DNA of 64,000 nucleotides from NCBI GenBank assembly GCA_963728165.1, contig CAVSIY010000006.1:1207049-1271048 (forward strand), written 5' to 3'. Numbering within the stretch: position 1 is the stretch's first letter; every line of letters starts with the position of its first letter. Shown here in pieces: positions 7,319-15,905 of the stretch. Under the pieces are notes generated by a model. The model did not search any database. It was not told where the DNA came from and was given only the letters and a program-made list of their open reading frames with translations. The position numbers and the translations under genes are program-made. This DNA is from Hyphomicrobium_A sp963728165 (GTDB taxonomy: Bacteria > Pseudomonadota > Alphaproteobacteria > Rhizobiales > Hyphomicrobiaceae).

Positions 7319-7756
7319 ATGGTTGCTGCCGCGTCACGCGCTCAGGCGAACGGCAAGTCGCCGGTTCACAGCTACTTTCAAATGTACTTCAGCGGCCTCG
7401 AGGCCATGGGTCAGACCTACGATCCCTTCACCAAGGGCATCGCGCGCGCCCAGCTCGAGTTCATGGGCCTCATGAGCCGCCGGGCTCAGGCCTACATGGA
7501 GATCCCGACCCGGCTCGCTCAGTGCCGCACGCCGCAGGATCTCGCCAACGAGCAGATGCGCTTCTGGCGTACAGCCTTCGAGGAGTATGCCGACAGCATG
7601 GGGCGCATGACGGAGGCGATGGCCTCGCTCGCGGCGCCGTCCTTCAACTTTGCGTTCGCCGGCGACGATGCGCGCAGCGCCCACGACTACATCACCTTTC
7701 CCGATACGAAAGAGGCGGAAAGGCCGGGCCATTCTCGCGAGCGCCGCGCTGCCTGA
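7319..7756 (+). CDS. Phasin-like protein
   Basis: The 145-residue protein is mostly helical, with the pattern of the phasin family (FQMYFSGLEAMGQTYDPFTK, then RAQLEFMGLMSRRAQAYMEIP and NEQMRFWRTAFEEYADSMGRM), in which amphipathic helices coat polyhydroxyalkanoate granules or act as small chaperone-like proteins. The start at 7319 follows an AGGGAG ribosome binding site at a normal distance. The frame is open further upstream but that part is proline-rich and unlike the family. No PHA synthase gene is nearby. It converges with the IalB-like gene. Confidence 0.7.
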   Translation: MVAAASRAQANGKSPVHSYFQMYFSGLEAMGQTYDPFTKGIARAQLEFMGLMSRRAQAYMEIPTRLAQCRTPQDLANEQMRFWRTAFEEYADSMGRMTEAMASLAAPSFNFAFAGDDARSAHDYITFPDTKEAERPGHSRERRAA

Positions 7757-7835
7757 GACGACGAAACGCGACCTCGCCGACCGAAGCGCTTGAGGCACGC
7801 GGCATCACGTATGTCGCGGAGTGCCGGGGGCGTGG

Positions 7836-8333
7836 CTACTTGAGCTCAGCAAGCGCTTCCTTGAAGCCGGCAAGCGAGATGGGAATGCCGATGCCGGCTT
7901 CCTCCGTCTGGAAGATGATGAAGATCGCCGTCTTGCCGTTCTTGAACTGCTCCACGAGCTGGTCCTCGAGGACGACCTGGGCGTAGCAGGCGAAGCTGTG
8001 ACAGCGCAGGAAGGGCGCGTGGCCCACGTCCTTGCCGTCGATCTTCAATCCCAGACCCGGCGGCAGCAGGATCCCGAGCGGCGCGAAAACCCGCAATACG
8101 CGCGTGCCGTTGGAGAACTTCTGGAAGTAGACCGTCAGCCCTATGTTGTCGCGGTCCTCCGCCGTCACGCTCTGCACCAGCGCGCAGACCTCGTTCTTGG
8201 CCCCAGGCGGCGGATCCTTGCATACGACCTGCCAATCGCCGTGCTGGGCTTTAACCGTCCCCTCCTGCGCCAGCGCGTTGTGCGCTGCACCTGCAATCAG
8301 CAGCACGGTCAAAAGCAGGCGGCGTGCGCTCAT
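7836..8333 (-). CDS. Invasion-associated locus B (IalB) family exported protein
   Basis: The 165-residue protein has a signal peptide (MSARRLLLTVLLIAGAAHNA) and the IalB-domain pattern: GDWQVVC near the mature N-terminus, paired cysteines (VC..., EVCAL, LRCHSFACYAQV), and a hydrophobic C-terminal part. The family is named after a Bartonella protein but is common in free-living Hyphomicrobiales, where its role is not settled. The start at 8333 gives the signal sequence; the upstream extension in frame is low-complexity. No strong ribosome binding site is visible. Confidence 0.8.
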   Translation of the reverse strand: MSARRLLLTVLLIAGAAHNALAQEGTVKAQHGDWQVVCKDPPPGAKNEVCALVQSVTAEDRDNIGLTVYFQKFSNGTRVLRVFAPLGILLPPGLGLKIDGKDVGHAPFLRCHSFACYAQVVLEDQLVEQFKNGKTAIFIIFQTEEAGIGIPISLAGFKEALAELK

Positions 8334-8797
8334 GATGTGGGGATGTCGGGTCTGCGCGCTGCAGCGGGAACGGCCGGCGGCCGAGGGATCATTCTGCACG
8401 CAGTGCTCCTGAGATCTTGCGCCTGCGAAGGCGACAGTCTGATCCGGCCGAGGCGGCGACGTACGAGCCGGAGACTCCGTGAGGGTCACCTCGTCGTCCC
8501 GGAATCGGGCCAAAGTTTGAAGGACGATCGCCCCCGCCGCTGGTGTCAGCGGAGGCAATGTTTCCGCCGATTCTCAACGCGTGGAAATGCCGCATAATGC
8601 TTGACTTGAGCCATGGAAGGCGATTGTGCTTCTTAGTCAACCGAGGGAAGGTGCGTCCGGCATCGAGGGGCTCGAGCCGACGCTGGTGTGCGTACGTTGC
8701 CAATGAACTAGAGTCGATCGAACGGCTCAAGGGCGGTGTGCGCCTGTTGGGGAGGGTGTCTCGGCCGCAGCGGCCGGGCAGCACTGGGAGCGGACGA
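8334..8797. other. Divergent intergenic region before the cytochrome oxidase operon
   Basis: This 464-base gap lies between the IalB-like gene and ctaC and should carry the oxidase operon promoter. A CTTGACT at 8600-8606 could be a -35, but the -10 17 bases later (TTGTGC) is poor. A frame that stays open from 8543 into ctaC has no family likeness before residue 86 and is not taken as coding. Confidence 0.5.
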
Positions 8798-9766
8798 ATG
8801 TTGAGACGGATGCTTTGCTCGGCGCCTGCCGCAGCAGTTGCGATTTTGTTTGTCGCTGCGTCGTCGGCGTGGGCCGGCATGGGTCAGCCTTCGCCGGGTC
8901 AGATGGGGCTGCAGGCGGCCGCCACTCCGGTCGCTGTCGAGATCCACAAGTTCTACGATATGGTCAACATCATCATCGTAGCGATCGCCGTTTTCGTGGC
9001 GCTGTTGTTGCTCTACGTGATGTACCGCTTCAACGAGCGCGCCAATCCCACGCCCTCCAAGTCGACCCACAACACCTTGCTCGAGGTGGCATGGACGGTC
9101 GTTCCAATCCTCATCCTCGTCGCCATCGCCATCCCCTCCTTCCGCCTGCTGTACCTCGAGTACAGCTATCCCAAGGCCGACCTGACCCTCAAAGCCACGG
9201 GCTACCAATGGTATTGGGAGCACGGCTACCCCGAGCTCGGCTTCTCGTTCGAGACGCGGATGCTCGATGACGCCTCGCGCAAGGAGCTGATCGCGCAGAA
9301 CATCCCGGCGCCGCGCAACCTCGCGGTCGACAACGAGGTCATCGTTCCGGTCAACAAGGTCGTCAACGTGCTGGTGACGGCGGCGCCCGATGGCGTCATC
9401 CACGACTGGACCGTTCCCTCGTTCGGATCGAAGGTCGATGCCGTTCCCGGCCGCGTCACCACCACCTGGTTCAAGCCGACAGTGGAAGGCATGTTCTACG
9501 GCGAGTGCTCGGAGCTGTGCGGCAAGGACCACGCCTTCATGCCGATCGGCGTGCGCGTCGTGAGCCAGCAGACCTTTGATGCTTGGGTGGACGCCATGAA
9601 GGCCGCCACGGCAGCCGGCAACGAGGCGAAGGCCGAGCAGGACAAGACCAAGCGGCGCGACAAGCTCAAGCTCAAGAAAGAGCTGCTGCAGAAGGCCAAG
9701 GACATCGTGCGTCAGGCTGCTATCGAGCAGGGCGGGCGCCATTACGCCAAGGCCGAGGCGCAATGA
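8798..9766 (+). CDS. ctaC: Cytochrome c oxidase subunit II
   Basis: The 322-residue protein receives electrons from cytochrome c at the periplasmic face of the aa3-type oxidase. It has a signal peptide, two membrane helices (MVNIIIVAIAVFVALLLLYV and TVVPILILVAIAIPSFRLLY) and the CuA cupredoxin domain. The CuA cysteines are at residues 237 and 241 in GECSELCGKDHAFM, and the aromatic electron-entry patch is GYQWYWEHGYPE. The C-terminus adds a Lys-rich helix of about 45 residues after the CuA domain (KAEQDKTKRRDKLKLKKELL), which is longer than in many homologues. The start at 8798 is chosen because it gives the signal peptide. It is the first gene of the oxidase operon. Confidence 0.95.
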   Translation: MLRRMLCSAPAAAVAILFVAASSAWAGMGQPSPGQMGLQAAATPVAVEIHKFYDMVNIIIVAIAVFVALLLLYVMYRFNERANPTPSKSTHNTLLEVAWTVVPILILVAIAIPSFRLLYLEYSYPKADLTLKATGYQWYWEHGYPELGFSFETRMLDDASRKELIAQNIPAPRNLAVDNEVIVPVNKVVNVLVTAAPDGVIHDWTVPSFGSKVDAVPGRVTTTWFKPTVEGMFYGECSELCGKDHAFMPIGVRVVSQQTFDAWVDAMKAATAAGNEAKAEQDKTKRRDKLKLKKELLQKAKDIVRQAAIEQGGRHYAKAEAQ

Positions 9767-9853
9767 TCGACTGAGCACGTGAGGCAACGATCAAACCGGG
9801 CTGCTCCCGGCAACAACACACCAATCAGATCTGACTGACAGGGCGAGCGGACA

Positions 9854-11473
9854 ATGGGTAGCACTTCAGACACGGCTCACGGCGCACACGATCACACGCC
9901 TTACGGCATCGGCCGGTGGCTCTTCTCCACCAACCACAAAGACATCGGCACGATGTATCTGGTGTTTGCGATCATCAGCGGCATCATCGGCGGCGCCCTC
10001 TCGATCGCCATGCAACTCGAGCTGCAGGAGCCGGGTCTGCAGTACTTCGCCGACGGGCACATGTACAACGTGTTCGTCACGGGCCATGGCCTGATCATGG
10101 TGTTCTTCATGGTCATGCCGGCGATGATTGGCGGCTTCGGCAACTGGTTCGTCCCGTTGCAGATCGGCGCGCCGGACATGGCCTTCCCGCGCATGAACAA
10201 CGTCTCATTCTGGCTCTTGCCGGTCGCTCTTGGGCTGCTGTTGACCTCGCTGTTCGTGGAGGGACCGCCAGGCGGCTTTGGTGCCGGCACCGGCTGGACC
10301 GTCTATGCGCCGCTCTCGACCTCGGGTCATCCCGGCCCGGCCGTGGATTTCGCCATCCTTTCGCTGCACTTGGCCGGCGCCTCCTCCATCCTCGGCGCCA
10401 TCAACTTCATCACCACCATCTTCAACATGCGCGCGCCGGGCATGACGCTGCACAAGATGCCGCTGTTCGTGTGGTCGGTGCTGGTGACCGCCTTCCTGCT
10501 TCTGTTGTCGCTGCCGGTACTGGCGGGCGCCATCACCATGCTTCTGACCGATCGCAACTTCGGCACTTCCTTCTTCAACGCGCAAGGTGGCGGCGACCCT
10601 CTGCTCTTCGAGCATCTCTTCTGGTTCTTCGGCCATCCTGAGGTCTACATCCTGATCCTGCCGGGCTTCGGCATGATCAGCCAGATCGTGTCGACCTTCT
10701 CGCGCAAGCCGATCTTCGGCTACCTCGGCATGGCCTACGCCATGGTCGCCATCGGACTGGTCGGCTTCATCGTGTGGGCGCACCACATGTATGCGGCCGG
10801 CATCAGCGTCAACACGCAGGCCTACTTCGTGTTCGCCACCATGGTGATCGCGGTGCCCACGGGCATCAAGATCTTCTCGTGGATCGCCACCATGTGGGGC
10901 GGCTCGATCCAGTTCAAGGTGCCGATGATCTGGGCGCTCGGCTTCATCTTCCTGTTCACGGTCGGCGGCGTCACGGGCGTCATGCTCGCCAACGCCGGCA
11001 TCGACCGGGCGCTGCACGACACCTACTACGTGGTCGCGCATTTCCACTACGTGCTATCGCTCGGCGCGGTGTTTGCGATCTTCGCGGGCTGGTACTACTG
11101 GTTCCCGAAGATGTCGGGCTACATGTACAACGAGGCGATCGGCAAACTGCACTTCTGGCTGACTTTCATCGGCGCCAACATCCTGTTCTTCCCGCAGCAC
11201 TTCCTCGGCCTCGCCGGCATGCCGCGCCGCTACGTCGACTATCCCGACGCCTTCGCCTTCTGGAACAACATCTCCTCGGTCGGCGCCTACATCACGGCGC
11301 TGGGGACGTTGGTGTTCCTGTACGGTGTGCTGGCGGCGTTCGTTGCCCGCAAGAAGGCCGCCGACAATCCATGGGGTCCCGGCGCCACCACGCTCGAGTG
11401 GACGCTGTCGTCCCCGCCGCCGTTCCACTCCTATGAGACGCTGCCGCACATCCAGGCGTCGGAGCATCATTAG
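9854..11473 (+). CDS. ctaD: Cytochrome c oxidase subunit I
   Basis: The 539-residue, twelve-helix catalytic subunit of the aa3-type haem-copper oxidase reduces oxygen and pumps protons. The CuB and cross-linked Tyr motif (WFFGHPEVYILILPGFG), the His pair (WAHHMYAAG) and the haem ligand region (HDTYYVVAHFHYVLS) are intact. The N-terminus is typical (GRWLFSTNHKDIGTMYLVFA). It follows ctaC after an 87-base gap and is followed by a strong hairpin before ctaB. Confidence 0.97.
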   Translation: MGSTSDTAHGAHDHTPYGIGRWLFSTNHKDIGTMYLVFAIISGIIGGALSIAMQLELQEPGLQYFADGHMYNVFVTGHGLIMVFFMVMPAMIGGFGNWFVPLQIGAPDMAFPRMNNVSFWLLPVALGLLLTSLFVEGPPGGFGAGTGWTVYAPLSTSGHPGPAVDFAILSLHLAGASSILGAINFITTIFNMRAPGMTLHKMPLFVWSVLVTAFLLLLSLPVLAGAITMLLTDRNFGTSFFNAQGGGDPLLFEHLFWFFGHPEVYILILPGFGMISQIVSTFSRKPIFGYLGMAYAMVAIGLVGFIVWAHHMYAAGISVNTQAYFVFATMVIAVPTGIKIFSWIATMWGGSIQFKVPMIWALGFIFLFTVGGVTGVMLANAGIDRALHDTYYVVAHFHYVLSLGAVFAIFAGWYYWFPKMSGYMYNEAIGKLHFWLTFIGANILFFPQHFLGLAGMPRRYVDYPDAFAFWNNISSVGAYITALGTLVFLYGVLAAFVARKKAADNPWGPGATTLEWTLSSPPPFHSYETLPHIQASEHH

Positions 11474-11503
11474 AGGAGCGGGCGACTTAAGTTTCGACAG
11501 GCG

Positions 11504-11530
11504 ACGGGCGGAGCGAAAGTCTCCGCCCGT
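11504..11530 (+). terminator. Hairpin between ctaD and ctaB
   Basis: The arms acgggcggag (11504-11513) and ctccgcccgt (11521-11530) pair perfectly around a seven-base loop, and can be extended by three more pairs including one G-U. No U-tract follows, and the downstream genes belong to the same pathway. It is therefore more likely an intercistronic stabiliser or partial terminator that favours ctaCD over the assembly genes. Confidence 0.5.
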
Positions 11531-11590
11531 TGCAGTCGATAAGGGCGCGGGAGCTTTTGAGCCGCTGCTAGCGGCTGAAGGTCGAGAGGA

Positions 11591-12523
11591 ATGCAAGGGA
11601 CGGGCGTAGACACAGAGGTCGGCCGGATCGGCGCAGCAGCTGAGTCTGGCGTCGGCGACTTTGTCGTGCTGATGAAACCGCGCGTCATGTCCCTCGTCGT
11701 GTTCACGGCGCTGACCGGCATGATCGCGGCGCCCGGCGCCATCCATCCCGTGCTTGGCGTGATCGCGCTGCTTGCCATCGCGATCGGCGCTGGCGCCTCC
11801 GGCGCGCTCAACATGTGGTACGACGCCGACATCGACGCGCGCATGGCCCGCACCGCCGCGCGTCCCATCCCGCGTGGGCACCTGACGCGCGATGAGGCGC
11901 TGAGCTTCGGCTCGGTCCTCTCCGTTTTTTCCGTGCTGACGCTCGGCGTGATCGTCAACTGGACGGCGGGCGCCCTGCTGGCGCTGACGATTGCCTACTA
12001 TCTCTTCGTCTACACGATGTGGCTGAAGCGGCGCACGCCGCAGAACATCGTCATCGGCGGCGCCGCCGGCGCCTTCCCTCCGATGATCGGCTGGGCCGCC
12101 GTTACCGGCTCGGTCAGCATCGAGAGCATGCTGATGTTCCTCATCATCTTCATGTGGACGCCGCCGCATTTCTGGGCGCTCTCCCTTTACCGCTGCCGGG
12201 ACTACGAGCGCGTCGGCGTGCCGATGCTTCCCGTGGTCGCCGGCCTCGAGGAGACGCGGCGGCAGATCTGGCTCTATTCGCTGGTGTTGGTCCCGCTCGC
12301 GGTTCTGCCCTCGGTGATCGGGCTTGGCGGCATCGCCTACGCGGCAGCCTCGATCGGGCTCGGGGCCGCGTTCCTCTATCTCGCCTGGCGGGTGCGCACG
12401 ATCACGCAAGGCCGCGAGGCCGACGCGGCGGCGCGCCGGCTGTTCACATTCTCGATCCTCTATCTGTTCCTGCTTTTCGCCGTCCTGCTCGCCGAGCACG
12501 CCGTCGCGAGATGGGTGCTCTGA
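11591..12523 (+). CDS. ctaB: Protoheme IX farnesyltransferase (haem O synthase)
   Basis: The 310-residue membrane enzyme adds a farnesyl group to haem b to make haem O, the precursor of haem A for the oxidase. It belongs to the UbiA prenyltransferase family. The Asp-rich prenyl-diphosphate motif is visible as NMWYDADIDARMARTAARPI, and the second conserved segment is around YRCRDYERVGVPMLPVV. About nine membrane helices are spread along the sequence. It lies 117 bases after ctaD, behind a hairpin, and before the small coxF-like gene. Confidence 0.95.
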   Translation: MQGTGVDTEVGRIGAAAESGVGDFVVLMKPRVMSLVVFTALTGMIAAPGAIHPVLGVIALLAIAIGAGASGALNMWYDADIDARMARTAARPIPRGHLTRDEALSFGSVLSVFSVLTLGVIVNWTAGALLALTIAYYLFVYTMWLKRRTPQNIVIGGAAGAFPPMIGWAAVTGSVSIESMLMFLIIFMWTPPHFWALSLYRCRDYERVGVPMLPVVAGLEETRRQIWLYSLVLVPLAVLPSVIGLGGIAYAAASIGLGAAFLYLAWRVRTITQGREADAAARRLFTFSILYLFLLFAVLLAEHAVARWVL

Positions 12524-12546
12524 GGTTGGCCGCGGTGACGCTTATC

Positions 12547-12699
12547 ATGAACAGCAAATCGGATGAGGAACGCCAGCGCCTGAAGCGGCAGCGGATGCGC
12601 TCGCTCGCCATCGCCTTGGCGCTCGGTGCACTCGTGGCGTTGTTCTACATTGCGACGATCGTGCGCATAGGCGGCAACGTTTTGAATGGGTCGCCGTGA
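12547..12699 (+). CDS. coxF: CoxF-like small membrane protein
   Basis: This 50-residue protein has a charged N-terminus (MNSKSDEERQRLKRQRMRS) and one membrane helix (IALALGALVALFYIATIV), ending in RIGGNVLNGSP. Small proteins of this type lie between ctaB and ctaG in Hyphomicrobiales oxidase operons and are called CoxF. The role is probably in oxidase assembly but is not established. It lies 23 bases after ctaB and 23 before ctaG. Confidence 0.75.
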   Translation: MNSKSDEERQRLKRQRMRSLAIALALGALVALFYIATIVRIGGNVLNGSP

Positions 12700-12722
12700 C
12701 GCGGCTCAAGGAGTGATCGGAC

Positions 12723-13337
12723 GTGACGAGCGAGAACGGCAACGGCGGACGGCAGCAGGCGGGGGTGAATCGCCACCTCGTGATCGCCGCCGTCTGCGCC
12801 GTCATCGCCGTCTCGATGGTCGGCCTGTCGTTTGCCGCCGTCCCGCTGTACCGGCTCTACTGTCAGGTCAGCGGCTACGCCGGCACGACGCAGAGGGCGG
12901 AGAAGGCCCCCGACAAGGCGCTCGACCGCACGCTGACCGTGCGCTTCGATTCCAACGTCGCCTCCAATCTGCCTTGGACCTTCGAGCCGGAGCAGCGCAA
13001 GCTCGAGGTCAGGATCGGCGAGAACACGCTCGCCTTCTACAAGGCCACCAACAATTCCGACCATGCGATCACCGGACAGGCGGTGTTCAACGTGACGCCG
13101 GAGGCCGTCGGCGCCTACTTCAACAAGCTCCAGTGCTTCTGCTTCACCGAGCAGCGGCTCGAGCCGGGACAGACCGTCGACATGGCGGTGTCGTTCTACG
13201 TCGATCCCGCGTTCGTGGAGGACGACGATACCAAGAACCTTTCGGAGCTGACGCTGTCCTACACCTTCTATCCGGTCGACGAGCCGCAGAAGAAGCTGGG
13301 GCAGGCAGCAGTGAGTGACACGCGCGGCGGCGGGTGA
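12723..13337 (+). CDS. ctaG: Cytochrome c oxidase assembly protein CtaG (Cox11)
   Basis: The 204-residue protein delivers copper to the CuB site of subunit I. It has one N-terminal membrane helix (HLVIAAVCAVIAVSMVGLSF) followed by a periplasmic immunoglobulin-like domain. The conserved copper ligands appear as LQCFCFTEQRL, with a further conserved Cys in PLYRLYCQVSGYAGT. The start is GTG, with AAGGAG nine bases upstream. It lies between coxF and ctaE. Confidence 0.95.
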   Translation: MTSENGNGGRQQAGVNRHLVIAAVCAVIAVSMVGLSFAAVPLYRLYCQVSGYAGTTQRAEKAPDKALDRTLTVRFDSNVASNLPWTFEPEQRKLEVRIGENTLAFYKATNNSDHAITGQAVFNVTPEAVGAYFNKLQCFCFTEQRLEPGQTVDMAVSFYVDPAFVEDDDTKNLSELTLSYTFYPVDEPQKKLGQAAVSDTRGGG

Positions 13338-13433
13338 GGCAGGAAGCATAAGACCCGAGCGCGCGCCCTTGCGGTGGGCGCTTGGGGAAAGACAACAGGT
13401 TTGGGAGACCAACGGGGACTACGGGAGAACGAT

Positions 13434-14390
13434 ATGGCCGCGACGCACGCCAAACACCACGACTATCACCTCGTCAATCCGAGCCCATGGCCGGTGACCG
13501 CCTCCTTGTCGGTGCTCGCCATGGCCTTCGGGCTCATCGTCTGGATGCGCTCCATGCACGGCGGGGAGGGCCTCTTCGGCCTCAACGGGCCGTGGCTGTT
13601 CGCCATCGGAGCGTTCGGCGTGGCTGCCAGCGCCTTCGTCTGGTGGCGCGACGTCATCCGCGAGGGTACCCACGGCGATCACACGCCGGTGGTGCAGCTG
13701 CACTTCCGCTACGGCATGATCCTGTTCATCGCCTCGGAAGTTATGTTCTTCGTCGCTTGGTTTTGGGCCTACTTCGATGCGTCGCTCTTTCCTGCGGGCG
13801 TGCACGATCTCTTGAACACGAACGACGTCGTCGGCATGGTCACGCGCGATCAGCTCACAGGCGGGCATTGGCCGCCTGCCGCGGTCGACGGGACCGGCGT
13901 CGTCATTCCCGCCAGCGGCTCGCCGACGCCGGGCATTTTCGAGCACACGTTCGATCCCTGGCATATTCCGCTGCTCAACACGCTCATCCTGCTGAGCTCG
14001 GGCATGACGGTGACCTGGGCGCACCACGCGCTGTTGCACGACAATCGTCGCGGCCTCGTCTTCGGCCTGGTGCTGACCGTTATCCTGGGCCTCACCTTCA
14101 CCGGCTTCCAGGCCTTCGAGTACATGCACGCCGCCTTCAGCTACGCCGGCCACATCTACGGCTCGACGTTCTTCATGGCGACGGGCTTCCACGGTGCGCA
14201 CGTGATCATCGGGACCATCTTCCTCCTCGTGTGCCTGTTGCGGGCCTTGGGCGGCGCCTTCACCTCGAAGGCCCACTTCGGCTTCGAGGCGGCAGCCTGG
14301 TACTGGCACTTCGTCGACGTGGTCTGGCTGTTCCTCTTCGCCTGCATCTACGTGTGGGGCGCCGGACCCAACCCCGGCGGCGGCCACTAA
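13434..14390 (+). CDS. ctaE: Cytochrome c oxidase subunit III
   Basis: The 318-residue, seven-helix subunit stabilises the oxidase core. The N-terminus reads KHHDYHLVNPSPWPVTASLS, typical of the family, and the C-terminal helices contain FHGAHVIIGTIFLLV and WYWHFVDVVWLFLF. A loop of about 60 residues after helix III (ending FDPWHIPLLNTLILL) is usual for alphaproteobacterial members. The start at 13434 has GGGAGA upstream. A GC-rich hairpin follows the stop. Confidence 0.96.
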   Translation: MAATHAKHHDYHLVNPSPWPVTASLSVLAMAFGLIVWMRSMHGGEGLFGLNGPWLFAIGAFGVAASAFVWWRDVIREGTHGDHTPVVQLHFRYGMILFIASEVMFFVAWFWAYFDASLFPAGVHDLLNTNDVVGMVTRDQLTGGHWPPAAVDGTGVVIPASGSPTPGIFEHTFDPWHIPLLNTLILLSSGMTVTWAHHALLHDNRRGLVFGLVLTVILGLTFTGFQAFEYMHAAFSYAGHIYGSTFFMATGFHGAHVIIGTIFLLVCLLRALGGAFTSKAHFGFEAAAWYWHFVDVVWLFLFACIYVWGAGPNPGGGH

Positions 14391-14425
14391 GCCGGATTGC
14401 GCAACGTTTGCGCGATAAAGCATCA

Positions 14426-14450
14426 GCGGGGCGGCACATCGCCGCCCCGC
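14426..14450 (+). terminator. GC-rich hairpin after ctaE
   Basis: The arms gcggggcggc (14426-14435) and gccgccccgc (14441-14450) pair perfectly around a five-base loop, 35 bases after the ctaE stop. No U-run follows, so termination may be partial, which would fit the accessory DUF983 and SURF1 genes downstream. Confidence 0.55.
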
Positions 14451-14586
14451 ACGTCATTTGCGGGGCAGCGCACCTGTCGTGCGGCCCAGCAGTGTGCTAA
14501 GCGTGCGCCGGCGGTCAGGGCGCCGTTGCCGAATGAGTCCGCCCCTTAGTTCCGGCCCTTAGTCTTGAGCGCACCCAACGGAGCGC

Positions 14587-14964
14587 ATGGTGTCCAAGCA
14601 GCCAAGCCACGCCTCGGCCCTCTTTGCGGCGCTCCTTGCGCGCTGCCCGCGCTGCGGCCGGGGGCCGCTGTTCAAGAATGTGCTCGAGTTGCGCCCGCGC
14701 TGCAGCAAGTGCGGCCTCGACTACCACTTCATCAACACCGGCGACGGACCCGCGGTCTTTGCGATCTTCATCTTGGGCTTCGTGGTCTTGGGGCTCGCCC
14801 TCTACGTGGAGTTCACCTACGAGCCGCCGGTGTGGGTGCACGCGGTGCTGTGGGGGGTGCTCACGCCTGTGATCGCCATCGTGATATTGCGCTTTCTCAA
14901 GGCGGGATTGATCGCGCTGCAGTTCAAGCACCAGGCCGAGGAAGGCCGCCTTGCACAAGAGTGA
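14587..14964 (+). CDS. DUF983 family membrane protein
   Basis: The 125-residue protein has an N-terminal zinc-ribbon-like motif (CPRCGRGPLF followed by CSKCGLDYHF) and two membrane helices (VFAIFILGFVVLGLALYVEF and VLTPVIAIVILRFLKAGLIA). DUF983 genes are common next to oxidase operons in alphaproteobacteria. The function is unknown, and a role in oxidase or membrane assembly is suggested only by context. Confidence 0.85.
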   Translation: MVSKQPSHASALFAALLARCPRCGRGPLFKNVLELRPRCSKCGLDYHFINTGDGPAVFAIFILGFVVLGLALYVEFTYEPPVWVHAVLWGVLTPVIAIVILRFLKAGLIALQFKHQAEEGRLAQE

Positions 14965-15021
14965 GTGCGATCTGATGGGGCCGCGCCGGTTTGCCAAGGG
15001 CCCGGCGCACGGCGTGTCGGC

Positions 15022-15780
15022 ATGCTGAGTAAGTTCAGAGCCAAGGGACTCGTGTGGCCGACCGTGATGACGGTCGTGGGCGTCGCCTTCCTGATCGGGC
15101 TCGGCAACTGGCAGATGCGCCGGCTCGCCTGGAAGCAAGGGCTCATCGGCGCCATCGCCGAGCGCACGCACGCCGATTCCGTTCCGCTCGCCGCCGTCGA
15201 GGCGCGTGCGGCCGAAGGCGGCGATCCAGAGTACGCGCGCGTCAAGGTCGAGGGACGCCTTCTCAACGATCACGAGCTCGACTTCTATGACTTCGACGAG
15301 CAGCTCGGGCCCGGCTACCACGTCGTGACGCCGCTAAAGCGCGCCGACGGCAGCGTCGTCTTCGTCAACCGCGGCTTCGTGCCCGATGGCCTCAAGGATC
15401 CGGCCAAGCGCGCCGCCGGGCAGCTCGCCGGCGACGTGGCGATCATCGGTCTCGTGCGCGTCCCCGCCGCCGCGGGGGCCTTCACCCCTGCCAACGATAC
15501 CGCCAAGAACGTCTGGTACTGGTACGACCTCAAGGCCATGCGGGCGGCGGCGCTGGGGGCCGACAAAGCCCGCCTCGTTCCCTTCATCGTCGACGCAGAG
15601 GCCGATCCTGCACCGCCCGGCGGCTTCCCCCGGGGCGGCACAACCCGGCTCGAGCTGCCCAACCGCCATCTCGAATATGCGATGACTTGGTATGGACTAG
15701 CCGGCGGGTTCATTATCGTCTTCCTGGCCTTCGCCGTCACGCGCTGGCACGAGCCCGGGCCTGAGCAGCCATCTGCCTGA
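15022..15780 (+). CDS. SURF1 family cytochrome oxidase biogenesis protein
   Basis: The 252-residue protein has one membrane helix at each end (VMTVVGVAFLIGLGNWQMRR and MTWYGLAGGFIIVFLAFAVT) and a periplasmic domain between, the SURF1 layout. Family signatures are GNWQ in the first helix, FVNRGFVP, and the final NRHLEYAMTWYGLA. SURF1 helps insert haem A into subunit I. The ATG at 15022 is preferred over the GTG at 14965 because it places the helix near the N-terminus. Confidence 0.92.
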   Translation: MLSKFRAKGLVWPTVMTVVGVAFLIGLGNWQMRRLAWKQGLIGAIAERTHADSVPLAAVEARAAEGGDPEYARVKVEGRLLNDHELDFYDFDEQLGPGYHVVTPLKRADGSVVFVNRGFVPDGLKDPAKRAAGQLAGDVAIIGLVRVPAAAGAFTPANDTAKNVWYWYDLKAMRAAALGADKARLVPFIVDAEADPAPPGGFPRGGTTRLELPNRHLEYAMTWYGLAGGFIIVFLAFAVTRWHEPGPEQPSA

Positions 15781-15905
15781 GAACGTTGGGGTTAACGCCC
15801 ATAACCTTGTGCGCACGGGGGTTTCGGGCGGGCGCCTTGCTTGTTCGGGCTGCGGACGGGCACTAGGGTATTTGCGACCACCCGTACGTTCAGAGAGCCC
15901 GCAGC

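Noticed and set aside
8543..8797. An N-terminal extension of cytochrome oxidase subunit II
   Set aside because: The extra 85 residues do not resemble the family, and the signal peptide starts at 8798.
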